Positions 11,728-23,607 of a stretch of 64,000 nt of DNA are shown here, piece after piece. Within the stretch, counting starts at the first letter, position 1. Each line of letters begins with the position of its first letter. The position numbers and the translations under genes are program-made. Under the pieces are notes generated by a model. It was not told the DNA's origin, searched no databases, and saw only the letters and a list, made by a program, of their open reading frames with translations. Source of the DNA: Rutpela maculata (taxonomy: Eukaryota; Arthropoda; Insecta; Coleoptera; Cerambycidae); assembly GCA_936432065.2 (NCBI GenBank), contig OW386293.2, positions 95,873,795 through 95,937,794 on the forward strand, in the 5' to 3' direction.

Positions 11728-12522
11728 GGAAAAAATATTTATTTTTACTCTGAAAACCTTAAAAAATACTAAATATTACTCTGCTTCTCCATTTTTTCTT
11801 TGGTTGTTTGTTACCTTTTTTTTGTAATTTTTGTTTACCTGAGGAAACTGATACATAATATACCTCTTTATGTTCTGACTGCTTTTATTGGTACTTTAAA
11901 TATCGCACATAGGAAAATGATGTTACGAAGTACTGTGTACTACTGTACTTTTCGTCTACCTTAAGTTTTGATTTACGACTTATTTAATTTCAGATGACGG
12001 GTGTACCAATGAGGAACAACAACTACGAAACAGCAAACTGTTCTGTTTGGAATATATGGCAATTCTTTATTATTTCTTTAAATTGTTTCAAAAAAATCAT
12101 TAAGTATTATTTTTGAATTTTTAACACGGTGGGCGAAAGCCTTGTTTCCCCCAGCTAGACTACTAGATCCAGTTTTGTTTCTTGATCGGATTATCCTACT
12201 TAGTCGTCTCTTAACGATATGATTACATGTTTGTTATTAGAAGATTTAGTACTCATTACGCTACCATTATCGAATGAACAACAACAATAATTGTCTGCAA
12301 ATAATTAAGATACAGGCACTTAACCTCTGAACAACTCTGGTAGATAATAATATGCATTTTTAATGAAATGACTTACCTCTACATGGTTTATTTATGATGT
12401 AAGAATTTAATAAACAATTAACACATTAAATATACTGATAGATCCATAAATCAATGATAAAAACGTAAAAACTGATAAGTGATTTGGTTCATAACGATTT
12501 TTAATTTTGTCACTAAACGCCA
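11728..12522. other. Non-coding stretch, nothing recognised
   Basis: AT-rich. An AG-preceded open stretch at 11995-12130 was examined but has no recognisable domain. The right end holds an ACAGGGTGTTACC word near 12550 that resembles TA-type transposon ends and abuts the LINE. Confidence 0.3.
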
Positions 12523-12549
12523 ATGGCAACAGAAGCCAGTTATTATATA

Positions 12550-14162
12550 CAGGGTGTTACCAAAAACGATATCAATCATGCCAACTTGTACATTAAGTTT
12601 ATCATAGAAGGTACACTAAAAGGTACAATCGGCGTCAGCTTAAACTCACCGCTGTTGGAGATGCTCCCTGTCGATATGAAGTTCGGGTTGGATAAATGTG
12701 CACTGGTCCATCTCAAGAGAGGACGATGCGGGGACTACGGAGAGGATGCGCAGCTCGTAGCCGAAAGCATCTTACATCATCTAGATGCCGGAGAGTCGTA
12801 CGCTTACTTGGGTGTCGAGCAACGTTCCACCCAAGAAGAGTATCAGCACCGACTCCGACAGATCTGGTCTTCAGAACTGTCGGAGAAGAACAAGGTGTCT
12901 GCTACCAATATACTTGCCGTTCCGATCCTTCTCTACACCTTTGGAGTAGTGAAATGAAATCGAGAGGACTTGCGTCAACTCGACGTAGGAACCTTCCGCG
13001 ACATCGGGGAGCTTGGAGAGTCTCCATAACAGGATGGTTCTGGATGGAGCCTCTAAGGTCATCAGGAGTTCGGATCCCCTCCTCTGCAGAGTCCGGGATC
13101 GTGAAAATGCAAGAGCGTTTTTGTTTAAGGCAGCACAGAGAACAGCCGATGAACTTGGTCTCTCCTTCGACATCGAGCGGGTAAATCGCGACTCTGTCAC
13201 CGAGTTGAAACCTGCTCGGCGAAAAGCCCAAATTAAAGCTGCGGAACACATCTATCTGCAGCTTCATACTGATAAGCCAATGCATGGAGTCGTCTATAAA
13301 AATATAGAAGACCTTGACTTATCCGAAAGGCTGACCTTTGCCTTCTTAAGGTTAGCCGGGCTGAAGTCTCAGACCGAGAGATTCATAATGGCTTGCCAGG
13401 ATGGTGTATCATTTATCGAAGTCGTATCACGGGTATAGAGTGGTGATGTCAGCTGTAGGGCCTGCCTCCGGGCGTCAGAGACTTTTATGCACTTGTTGTC
13501 GGTTTGTCCGACATATGCAGTCTCGGCCTACATCCAGAGGCACGATGGAGCATTACGAGTGCTTTATTATCACTTAAGGCACGTATGCGATAGACGAGAC
13601 CACCAGTGCTGCCTTACCCTCCGGGGGATATTAAGTCCGTTGTGGGAAAAGAGAAGTGTCTAATTTATTGGAACTACTTGTTTCCCACCGTCAGACAAAT
13701 ACAAGCCAATAAGCCTGACGTAGTCCTCCTCCACCACCAACTCAAGACAATATATGTTATAGAGTTCTCGGCTCCCGTGTAGAACAATATTGTCTTGAAG
13801 GAGCAGGAAAAACGGACGAAATATAGAGATTTGGTCTTCGAACTTCGCAGACTCTATCTAGACCATAAGATAGTGGTACTGATTATAGGAGCCCTCGGTG
13901 GGGCGCGTCATACACTGCTTTCAGAACTTAAAATCATACCGGCATGCCAAAATTCGGCAGAGGTCTTGGCCGGTAGAATGCAGAAGGTCGTCATCCTCGG
14001 TTCATTACGTCTGCACAGAGCACATGATTCTCGGACCCAGTGTCACTTACCCCACGGGTGTGGGGAGTGGCTGCCGGTACTACCAGCTCCCCTCTGTGAG
14101 GGACGGAGCCACAGAGAAGGGTGACTGGACTAGAAACTAAAAAAAAATAAAAAAATAATAAG
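12550..14162 (+). pseudogene. R4/Dong-like non-LTR retrotransposon, 5'-truncated
   Basis: A GC-richer coding island. The first frame (12523-12957) carries the end of a reverse transcriptase: FGLDKCALVHLKRGR, then YLGVEQRST and NKVSATNILAVPILLY. After frameshifts, 13013-13438 reads KPMHGVVYKN and a LAGLKSQTERF stretch. Next comes a C-x2-C-x8-H-x4-C knuckle (CRACLRASETFMHLLSVC, about 13452-13505). A restriction-like endonuclease region follows (KPDVVLLHHQ, IEFSAPVEQN, RTKYRDLVFELRRLY; 13700-13870). This order, RT then knuckle then C-terminal endonuclease, defines the R2/R4 group. The element ends in an A-rich (TAA)n-like tail, as Dong/R4 elements do. Multiple frameshifts and the missing 5' half make it dead. 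Confidence 0.8.
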
Positions 14163-15010
14163 AATAATAATTATACTTTATTAACCATGTCGATACAATA
14201 CACTATATATGACAAGTCACCAATACGAATAATTTGTATATAACATAGACAATCTACGAACATAGTGCTTATCATAAAATAATATAAAAAGAACATCTAC
14301 TACATAAACTGTGAAAATAAGAACATATAGTTAAGTATAGTTCTCCTTCGAGTAACGTTTGCTTTATTGCTTTTTTTGTACTATTTCCACAGGTAAATTA
14401 TTGTAAAAAGAAATACAGTTGTATTTTGGTAATCGCTTAAACCAGGTCGTTAAATGTTTTGGAAGACTTGAGGGGTCTACACACGATCCAGCGGCAGAGA
14501 CCCGACATTGTCGGTACCCTTTGAAGATAATTGGAATTCCAGCGGACCAGTTCACTTTGACGAATGAGTTCAAAGCGTACCGACAATGTCGGGTCCCTGC
14601 CGCTGGATCGTGTGTAGACCTCTTTAAGGAGTTGCCGTGTCTAGTGTTTAATGTCTCAAATAAGTTCATATTTTTCTTTACATACATTAGACATTTTAAT
14701 ATGTATATACAAGGTGCAGTTAATACTTCCTATAGGATTTTCTTACTTGTTCTTTTAGCTCCTCAAGTGTGTCAGAAGCTATAGTGACTGTGAAGTCATT
14801 TGCAAACATAATAAGGTGATGATTCGTTATTTGCTCAGTAAATTATTAATATATAGCAGGACAGGTCCTTGAGGAACTGCAACTAGTTCTTGTACTTCTG
14901 AGAGATCCTCCCCTAGTTTTACCATCAAAGTGCTGCCTTCGATTTAGGAAATTATCCAACTTAACATGCTACCCCTAATCCCCATGTTGTAAAGTTTATA
15001 GTCCTGGTTA
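14163..15010 (-). pseudogene. Jockey/CR1-like LINE 3' part, interrupted by a MITE
   Basis: Minus-strand translation of 14740-15010 gives KLYNMGIRGSMLSWIIS, then VAVPQG and MFANDFTV, where the RT box FADD has become FAND. Further 3', around the MITE at 14471-14623, it gives RHGNSLK and PKHLTTWFKRLPKYNCISFY, typical of the C-terminus of jockey-clade polymerases. The 3' end meets an AAT-rich tail near 14165, where it abuts the R4-like element tail. Stops and deletions make it non-functional. Confidence 0.7.
14471..14623. mobile_element. 153-bp MITE inserted in the LINE
   Basis: A strong inverted repeat: GGTCTACACACGATCCAGCG... pairs with its inverse at the right end, with a shared GACCCGACATTGTCGGTAC block giving arms of about 50 bp. 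The loop is about 45 bp. LINE coding sequence continues on both sides. No clean target duplication could be assigned. Confidence 0.8.
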
Positions 15011-16046
15011 ATACGTATCACATTTTTTTCTCTTCAGTTATTGGTGGACAAATTGCAATACAAGAAATAAATAAATAACTAAATTGATTTTTGAGTGCAA
15101 TATAATAATAAAAAGTTAGATATGTTGGACAACTCCCAAATCCAAAGCCAAGGCTGTACTACTCTGTTCTTGTAAAATCTTGGCGGCAACCCTCACCATA
15201 CGCATTTTTTTTCATTAAAACATTAAAATATTTAATAACTTTTTATTTTAATCGATTTTTTCCAAAAACTAATAGGGTTCATCTTTCAACAATAGTAATT
15301 CGCAATGTTAGCGCGTTAGCTCGAATTGATGCCCTTTAGAATAAATAACTGGTGCACAATTCCTTGTGATTCCATCTATTGAATTGAATATAACAATTTA
15401 AAAAATGGGCTAGGACTAGACTCGAGAGATAATAACTAAGAAATAATACTGATAATAATCGATCCTAGGACATCTTCATCCAATTCACCCTGTAGGTTAG
15501 AACAAAAGGTCTGTCTCTTAAATAAATAATTTAATCGATATCCTTGTTTTGTTTGACGGTGATGTCATTTATAAATTTAAACATTAAACATTGATAGTAT
15601 TATCAATTATCAACATATTAACACAACTTGTTGATAAATATTCAATATTGTTGTTGTAAAGCGATAAAAGGCTAAAAATATGACATTATAACACCATGCT
15701 TCAGTTTAAAAAAATCTATAATTTATTAGTCTGGCCAAGAATTCATCTAATAGGCGGGCAATTAAATTCAAAAAAAAGTTGTACAGTTAGAATTTCTGAA
15801 TATGCAATCTCCATAATTGCCTATGATATTACATAATATGATTTGTTTAATATGCAAAATAGTTTCCTCGTTTTGTTTTCGAGCATTGTACTTTCAGAAT
15901 TGTCACTCGCAGGACGTTAAAATTCATGACTGGCGTTTTCTTTGCACTTTAATTTATTTTATTTATACAATATGTAGTAATATTGATAGTTCAGGGAAAT
16001 CCAATTGGCAAAAGTAGAAGAGGATGCCCTCCTAAAGGTTGAGCTA
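15011..16046. other. Non-coding stretch, nothing recognised
   Basis: AT-rich DNA with no supported gene. The start near 15010 borders the LINE fragment. Confidence 0.3.
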
Positions 16047-16250
16047 ATATCAACAAGGAGCCGATGGGGAAAAGCTTTAGCTTTGTGCGCCTAACAGGCA
16101 ACCACGACAGATAATGTGATGCTGCGGGAAGTGCCATACAGCAAAGAGATATCAACAAGGAGACGATGGGGAAAAGCTTTGGCTTTGTGTGCCTAACATG
16201 CAGCCACGACGGATAGTGTGATGCTGTGAAACGTGCCATACAGCAAAGAG
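16047..16250. repeat. Tandem duplication, 102-bp unit x2
   Basis: ATATCAACAAGGAG begins at 16047 and again at 16149. Each unit continues through GATGGGGAAAAGCTTT, CTTTGTG(C/T)GCCTAAC and GTGCCATACAGCAAAGAG with a few substitutions. No coding function is evident. Confidence 0.8.
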
Positions 16251-17000
16251 AGGCCAACTAGAATAATTCATGGATCACAAAACGTCTGCTAAGACGTTGT
16301 GAATAAGAAGAAAAAGTGTAATATTATGATTTAATCGCTTAATTATAGACTCTAGACGAGAAATTATACAATTGAACCTGAAATGCTACCATTTCTGCCA
16401 CACTGCTACATAAAATACCTGGGTATCTGATATAATGCGAAGTAATATCTTGCCATCGTGAAGTGTATGTTCCGCGGTATCACTATCATTTTCAGCACCG
16501 TCCATATTCTTAAGAGAGTATATCAAAGAGCAAGTGACCTGCCAATAGGTCTATCATCAATCAAATTTTTAAGTTCGAGAAGCCTTATCAAATAAGTTGT
16601 GAACCGTTTCACTTGTCTTTCGCCTGGAGCATTTCTCTAAGTGGACTTCTGTTCGTTTTCCCATTTTTGGAGTTCTTCCGCTATGTGCCCTTTTGATAAG
16701 CCCCAAAACGATTTGGGTTAGAAATATGAGGCTCGGTACTCTCCCTTGCAAGGCTATCGAATATTTTATTGACTTCTTCTTGTGCTCTGGGCCTACATCA
16801 AAATAACCTTGTTGTTTTCTTGCCAGTTGCTTCAGAGATTATCTCCACTAACATTTTAGATTCAGTGATCTGCAACCTGAGAGTTTTTAATGCTGTCTGA
16901 AAATATATAGATTTTTGCCCTCCAAATGCCCTTCGTTATGTATTAACGGGCACATAGATCTATAGTATACATTTCTGCTTGAAAAATCGTTGGGGTGCTG
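16251..17000. other. Unassigned; possible remote coding relic on minus strand
   Basis: On the minus strand 16569-16900 reads in pieces like a hydrophilic protein (AQEEVNKIFDSLARE, PNRFGAYQKG) with stops and a frame change. I do not recognise a family. Nothing else is supported here. Confidence 0.25.
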
Positions 17001-18751
17001 CCTACTCAAGTAACAATTTAAGTTTTATCACAATCTACAGGAGGCTATTAAGTCTATATAATAAAACTGATCGTAAAACTGTTTGTACTAGATAACCTCT
17101 TAAAAGCTACAATAAACCCGGCATAAAACTAAAAAAGACCTCTTATAAAAGTTATAAATATCTTCCTTAAAACTGGCAATAAAACCAACAGTACTTTAGA
17201 ACCCAAATCTGCAAGATGTTTTCAAGTTTACCATAAAACCTTTTATAAAATCTTCGTAAAATTGTTAGTACTTGCAATCAAATTTTAAGCCTGCTTTAAG
17301 AACATCATAAATAATTGTGTCTTTAATAATTCTTTGTCGAAAGCTTGTTGTACTTAAACTGTCTAAATCAGAAAATGACGCCAAGTAATAAAATATCTCT
17401 GAAATATCTGCATGTGTTAACGTTTTAAAATTTGATATTAATAAACAACCTAGTATCAAAAAATTGTCAACGCAGACCACTTTATTGATAAAGTATATCA
17501 AAAAATTTTTTAAAAAATCACGCGCCTTTCATTTGTCAGCTTATTAATTATTATTTACAATTAATAAAACTGAGATTAAAAATCCTAGTTTTAGCTTACT
17601 CAGTATGATTTTGGGCTTTTTAGGGGTTTATATGACATATTAACACATTTTAGATAGTTGCAGGCTAAATGTAAACAGTAAAAATAAGAAAAATATAACT
17701 AAACACTGTTGCCCCAACTTTGTTCAAACATGTCTACCATAGTTAACAGAAAAAAACATGGCTGAGAAATTAATAAAACCATTTATTTTAATAGATTATC
17801 CTATTAAGAGTTTCTGGCTTTAGGAAATATTTTTATAAAACAAAAGGTTTTGTTAAATTCCAATTGCTCCACTTTATTACTATTTTAAGGCCTGTAAGAC
17901 TTTACCCAGCCTTACTACTCTTCTTTAAAACCCTTAAGATTTGTCTCTGATAATCTCTAATGCAAATGTACTTAGCTTAGATAACGAAACCTAAAAAACA
18001 TTATTTATTTCGTGTGTTTTTGAATGTGCGATCATTAATTTCTCGTTATTTTCTTAATCCTCAAGTATTTATCTAAAATATTTGACATTTTACTAAGTAC
18101 CTCGGTACCTAAAATGCTTTTTTGCGCCGCACTGCATTGTTTAAACTAGAATCAGCAATCACAAAATGGCGTTTATTATGCGTTACAGGCCCCTCTCTCA
18201 AAGTTTAAAGGCGTAAGTGGGGGAACCAAAGGATTTATAAGTGCTTTATAAAAACCTAAAAGTTTTAACGTAAAGCTACCAAAAATGTATTAGGTTTTAA
18301 AGAACCTTTACCAATTATCGTTAAAAGCAAATAGTATTTATGATAACATATATTAAGGGTAAGACTACTTAATAGTTATTAGTTTTATTGCTTGATCATG
18401 AGGAGTACTTAAAGACCATATTTTAAAACTCCCATAAAACCTAAATATTTATAGATGTCTACCACAAAACTTAAAATATATAAAATCCACTATAAAACTT
18501 AATAAGTTTATTGTGGTTTTGAATAATGCAGCAATTAAGTGGCTATAAAACCAATAGGTCTTAAAGAGCAAAGAGGTTTAACTAATTGCTTTAAAGATAA
18601 CTTTAAGGCCTTTTTTTAAGTACATATTATCTGCAGATACATTGGTATGCACAAAAGAAATAATAAAACCCAGTTCGGTTTATTTACCTTCTTAAATCTG
18701 TGATAAAACCCTACAAATACTTGTTGGTATTTAAATTGTTACTTGGGTAGG
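17001..18751. mobile_element. 1.75-kb inverted-repeat element rich in ATAAAACC words
   Basis: The ends CCTACTCAAGTAACAATTTAA (left) and the inverse of CCTACCCAAGTAACAATTTAA (right) form a terminal repeat of about 21 bp. Between them the words ATAAAACC / ATAAAACT, in both orientations, recur many times (for example near 17080, 17115, 17175, 17235, 18245, 18430, 18485, 18545, 18665, 18700). That is a dense array of short diverged internal repeats. No transposase and no clear target duplication were found. The family is unknown to me. Confidence 0.6.
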
Positions 18752-19139
18752 GCTCAGAGTAGCCTCCATTTAAGCCCCGCTAGTCCACACGTGCACCTTC
18801 AGCCATCTTAGATCCATATGTGTAATGTGTAATAGATGAGTGATTCTTTCTCCAACCGCAGTATCTGCTCCCTCCTTCAGTCAAATGTGGAGGAAGTAAG
18901 TCTAGTATTATTTTCATAGCTACCGTGGGACAAGAACGCATTATCCCTGTTAAATCGTAAATAAAACGTAACAGCCATGAATAAATAAAATAACAAAATT
19001 ATTTAAAACCTGAAGTATAAAAAAAACATCATAAAAATGGTTCAAACTGTTCACACCGTTTTGGTTAATACACAGAGTAGCGCGACATTCTGTAATTGTT
19101 GAGGTGTTTTGTGTCTAACTCTCTTCCAGGTCTTGCCTT
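18752..19139. other. Non-coding stretch, nothing recognised
   Basis: No gene or repeat end could be supported. Confidence 0.3.
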
Positions 19140-20020
19140 GTGGTTGAAGCAGTCGCGTAGACTCATTTTTCAAATTCGCTCAAATAAAAAATCGATCAGG
19201 AGACCTTGCAGGCCATCTGACTAGACCATGGGCTTCAATACAACGATCTGGAAACAATTGATTTAGGTAATCCCTAACGATAATAGCATTGTGTGGTTCA
19301 GCCCCGGCTTGTTGGAAGTAAACCTCGTCAATATTAGTATTGGTAATTTGAACAATCTGTGGAATTATTATATTTTGGAGAAATTCTGGATATCTTAGTC
19401 CAATTAGATTTTCGTCAAATATCATTGGACCTATGATATAGTCGCCCAGTACGCCTAACCAAACGTTGAAGCCAAACCGCTCTTGAAACCGCCCTTGTCT
19501 CATAATGAGAATTTTCAATTGCCCAATATCGAGCGTTGTTCCGATTGAATAACCCAAGGTTTGTAAATCTGTATTCATCAGAGAACAAAATGTTTTTGAT
19601 AAAATTCTTATTTCTTAGTTGGCAGAACTGTAGCCAATTACAAAAAGTTATTCTTCATTGATAAATCTTCTCATACAATAATTGATGCACTTAATATTTA
19701 TCAGAACGATCGTCGTGTCTCTTTAAAATTTCCCTGATTGATTCTTTGGAAACTGGTAATTCATGTTCAGTTTGTCTTATCGAAATAGTTAGGTCAACAT
19801 GCAGTAAAGCCAATACATTAATTTCCGTTTCTTCATCCACAATAAATCTTTCTTCAATTTCTATATCAGAGTCAGCTCTAAATTGATGCTCCAACCGGGC
19901 GAAATAGTTTATCGGAGGTAGTCTTTCTTCTGGCTATCTCTATCTCTGTCCATACAGAGTTTGTGCTCCATAAGTAATCAACGTGTCAACATTTCCATGT
20001 CTTGAATATTTTTCAGCCAT
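19140..20020 (-). pseudogene. Mariner-like (DUF4817-type) transposase, broken, copy C
   Basis: The minus strand begins MAEKYSRHGNVDTLITYG (20020 downward) and continues into the helix-turn-helix region (VDEETEINVLALLHVD, then ELPVSKESIREILKRH, 19695-19890). The first catalytic Asp is in FSDEYRF (near 19590). The second is lost: the expected QQDGA reads QQAGAEPH (near 19300). The third region reads WPARSPD (near 19205). Stops after the first 20 codons, a frameshift near 19690 and a shift near 19560 inactivate it. It belongs to the same superfamily as copies A and B but to a different subfamily. Confidence 0.8.
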
Positions 20021-21160
20021 TTTATATTAATTTACTTGTTTATAGTATGGCAGCCCGTTACCAAAAACCCCTATCATATCAGCGAGCTCTATCGCAGGGA
20101 AACTCTACAGATTATGAAATTTTAAGATACTTTTTTCATGCGACAAAAGTTCGAAAAACGATACGGGCGGCTGGCAAACGACTTTCCCTCTGTCGAAAAA
20201 AATGTCGTAATTTTTATACCGCGGCGAGGCAGTTCTCGATTAATTCGCGTTAAAAATGATGAACAAGACATGAATTAATCGAGAACTGCCATATTTCATT
20301 GGCCTAAGTTCCAATAATATCAATCAAAGTTGTATCAAATTGGAGGCTAAAATAATCAAAGCAGCGAGGCTAAAGTATGGGAGTGGGTTGTATAAAATGG
20401 TAAAAAAATGCAAATTCCGTTGATCGTAGCTGCTGGAAATCGATATAAAAATGTAAGAACTTTGGTAGAAATCGATGTGGATCGGGTTCACTGCCAAGAT
20501 CATTATTGATCAATCTCCGATACAAAAGATATCTTATTTGCCTCCAATTAACGAATCTATCAAACTCTTCAAATGGCATTGAAAATAGCAGATGAATGTG
20601 AATCACCATATACCGAAGTCACATATGATCTCGCCAAAGCGATTATCAACGGGAAAGTTCAGAAAAACAGATTACAACAGAACATTTTTGGAATATTGCT
20701 TAGTCTTTCTCTGAATGCCCAGTTTGCTCTTACTTTCTCAATATCTCCCGTTGCACTTTCTTTTTGTCACCCTAGCGAAGCACATCACAAGACCGAGAAG
20801 GCGACTCTGCTTCGGCTGTTGGAAAAGAGAGTGGATTCTGAAGGCCCCGATTCTTCGGGCATTATAATCATTGATGGGTTTTTTTGCTATATTCGTTGAA
20901 AGATGCTGGTAACACATAAGGCGATATTTCAAGAAGGATACTTCGCCTTTTAGATAGTAATGAAGCGTAAGAAATTCATCAGATGACGATGTATTTAATG
21001 TTTAAAACTACAATAATAAACTTGACAATTTGAATCCTTCTTTTATCATTACTGTATGTACGGAACTTTGAAATTCACTTCCAATTCCATTTAAATCAAT
21101 TCGCTGAGAGCCTGTGCTTACAAACAACCTTAAATTTGCTTCTTTTTTTTTTCAACAGTA
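20021..21160. other. Unassigned; small inverted repeats of GAACTGCC
   Basis: Holds a hairpin pairing GGCAGTTCTCGATTAATTCG (20229-20248) with its inverse at 20271-20290, and one inverted copy of the GAACTGCCTCGCCGCG word found three times near 21.7-22.0 kb. No protein is recognised. Confidence 0.4.
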
Positions 21161-21377
21161 AAATCACAAGAGCTTTTTTTTTATCGGATAAATTTCTCTT
21201 TGTAACGAAATAATTTTGCCAATCAGTGATTTTATGAGAAAAACTGACATGAAAAAATCGCGAGACCGGAGGTCGAGCGATTTTGTCAAATGTCAGTTTT
21301 TCGAGCAAAATTACTGATTGGCAAAATATTGAGTTAAAAAGAAATTTATCCATAAAAGAAAAGCTCGAGTGATTTTT
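21161..21377. mobile_element. Palindromic MITE, about 217 bp
   Basis: The arms pair from AAATCAC(A/T)(A/C)GAGCTTTT through GGATAAATTTCT, TTTGCCAATCAGT and AAAACTGACAT to a GC-richer centre GACCGGAGGTC. Non-coding; no target duplication assigned. Confidence 0.7.
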
Positions 21378-23607
21378 GGCAAGATAAATTAACGACAGAA
21401 TAGGTGAACGAACAACAATTAAAAATAATTATAATTTTCTCAAAAGGACTCATATCGTACAGTATAGTTTCCACAAGACTTAAAAATTATAGCCGACAGT
21501 ACAGATTTTAAAATGACGTGCGACTACTAGATATACTCTGGTTTTGAGGAACAGGCATTTTTATCGTGATAAAAAACGATGCACCTTTTTTATCGCTATC
21601 AAAGTGACAAAATGTGACTGTCAGATAGACTTTTTTATATAGGAGTTAATTTATCGCGGGAAAAATTTCAGTTCTTATTTTTTTCGTCTTCTTAATGATA
21701 TTTGGAATAGCCTGAAGTGGAGAACTGCCTCGCCGCGATGACTTGATCAGCCCCTTCAAAATTTAGCAACATGCGAATGTAAACACCCGTAACTGAACTA
21801 GCAAAAAGTTCCGTCCGAACTTTCTTGCGGTCAAGAGACATCGAAACTACTCGATAATGAGCAGAACTGCCCCGCCGCGATGACCAGAATTTTGACCGGT
21901 GGCTATTTGTCAGTATTTCGGTCTTTGTAACTCAGCGTATCAGTCAAAAGAGCAGTTCTCAATTTTTCCTCATCATATTTACTTTTCTCTACAAGAAAAC
22001 AAAAGAAACTGCCTCGCTGCGAAGACCGAGATGACCTGTTTTTCTTTACATGTTCAAAGCCCGATTTGAACCCTTTAGGACAGGTAAAAAGTTCCGTCAC
22101 CTTGAACTTTTCTTCTCAGCTCTCCCAGACCTGATGAGAAACGCTGGAATTATCTTCGCTAATGTAACTCGAAAATCTTGGTAACGGAATGCCGTGCTAT
22201 TATAACAAATTCAATACATTTACTTGAGATAATCAGTGAGTAATGTCAAGAATAATTCAATTGTTGCGAATGTCCCTCATTTTCATAGCTATCTGCAATT
22301 TTGGATTTAAATGTAGATAGGTACCTTATTAAAATTATCTGTTGGCGCCTACCTTTTAAAAATACTTTTATTATTACGAAGGATATCGTAAGAAATTATT
22401 AAAGTTTATGAATCATTATTTCTGATTAACAAAAGAAAATAGCACGGTCCCATTAAGAAATTTTCCTTTTCGGAAATGAAAATGAAGATTCTTTTGAGTA
22501 AATCTTAAAAACAGTAATTCAAATAACTGTTTTGTTCTTTGCAGACAAGTCTACGACCTTACTAATAATTTCCATGGCCTTAGTAATTTTCTTACGTCGC
22601 ATTTATCTGACGCGGCCATTTAAAAAAAAAATAATTGTTCGTATCTCACTTATTTTTTGGATTTTTTTAAATCGCAAAAACTGTACTCAGAATTTTATGC
22701 TTAATAAGAAACCGTCAAAAAAATATAGTCATTCTACTTAAGAAAACTTTTGTCTCATTTATGTGTACAAAAAACGAGATTTTTAAATAAAAAAACAACC
22801 AATAAATTGGGGCGTACATTGACTCGTGGCCACCCGCTATAGTACCAATAATAAGTAAAACGTGTAAATCAAAAACAGCAAAAAAACTACAAAAATGCAA
22901 TACTCCTGAAAATAGTAAAGAACAAAAATTAATAAATAATAATATTTAATGTATATAATATATAATATTTATAAGTTGACTTAATTTGTAATTACAACAC
23001 AAAGGAAATGAAAAATTTACCACAAAATGGTTAAAATAACCTTATTAGACGAAGGACAATTAAAAGGTTAAAAATGTGCTCCAAAAAGCAATAACAAAAT
23101 CAAACGATTATTTAAAGACACCATAAGCTAGGTTTTTACTCTACCAAGAGATAATGAAAATATATCGATATTGTTAAAGAATTGATTGTACGTTTTTTAA
23201 TCTGACAAATGGGAGAGTTATGTGCTGAATTCGAGTGATAAGTGAGATAATGGAATAAAGTGGGAGATCTAGATGCATAGCTTCTTACATTAAGAGGAAA
23301 TTTCTCAAGGTTAAATGTACAATTAATATATTATGCATGAAAATTGTGTAAGATATGTTGCGTCTTGAACTTAACTTATGCATGTTATAATGCAGTCATC
23401 GAATGTCGTAACTTTGAGGGAGTAAATTCTTGTTATATTTGTAACAGATATACAGATTTCCTTTGAATTTTTCCATTCCCATTTTATATTTTTCATAGTT
23501 TGGACCCAACACGCAAATTCCCAAACACTACAAACAAATGCATTGTACAGAATTATAATTTGATTTTTGAAGGGTTTTGAAATGCGTATAATCCTTTTTT
23601 TTTTAAT
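21378..23607. other. Unassigned region with dispersed GAACTGCCTCGCCGCG words
   Basis: Three related copies of (A)GAACTGCC(T/C)CGCCGCGATGAC occur at 21721, 21863 and 22005 (the last diverged), spaced about 140 bp, with AAAAAGTTCCGTC following at about 21806 and 22087. The rest (22.1-23.6 kb) is AT-rich with no recognisable gene. Confidence 0.45.

Noticed and set aside
12696..13285. Overlapping frames of 126-162 codons on both strands
   Set aside because: GC-richer LINE coding region produces shadows; only the frames with RT and endonuclease motifs are real.
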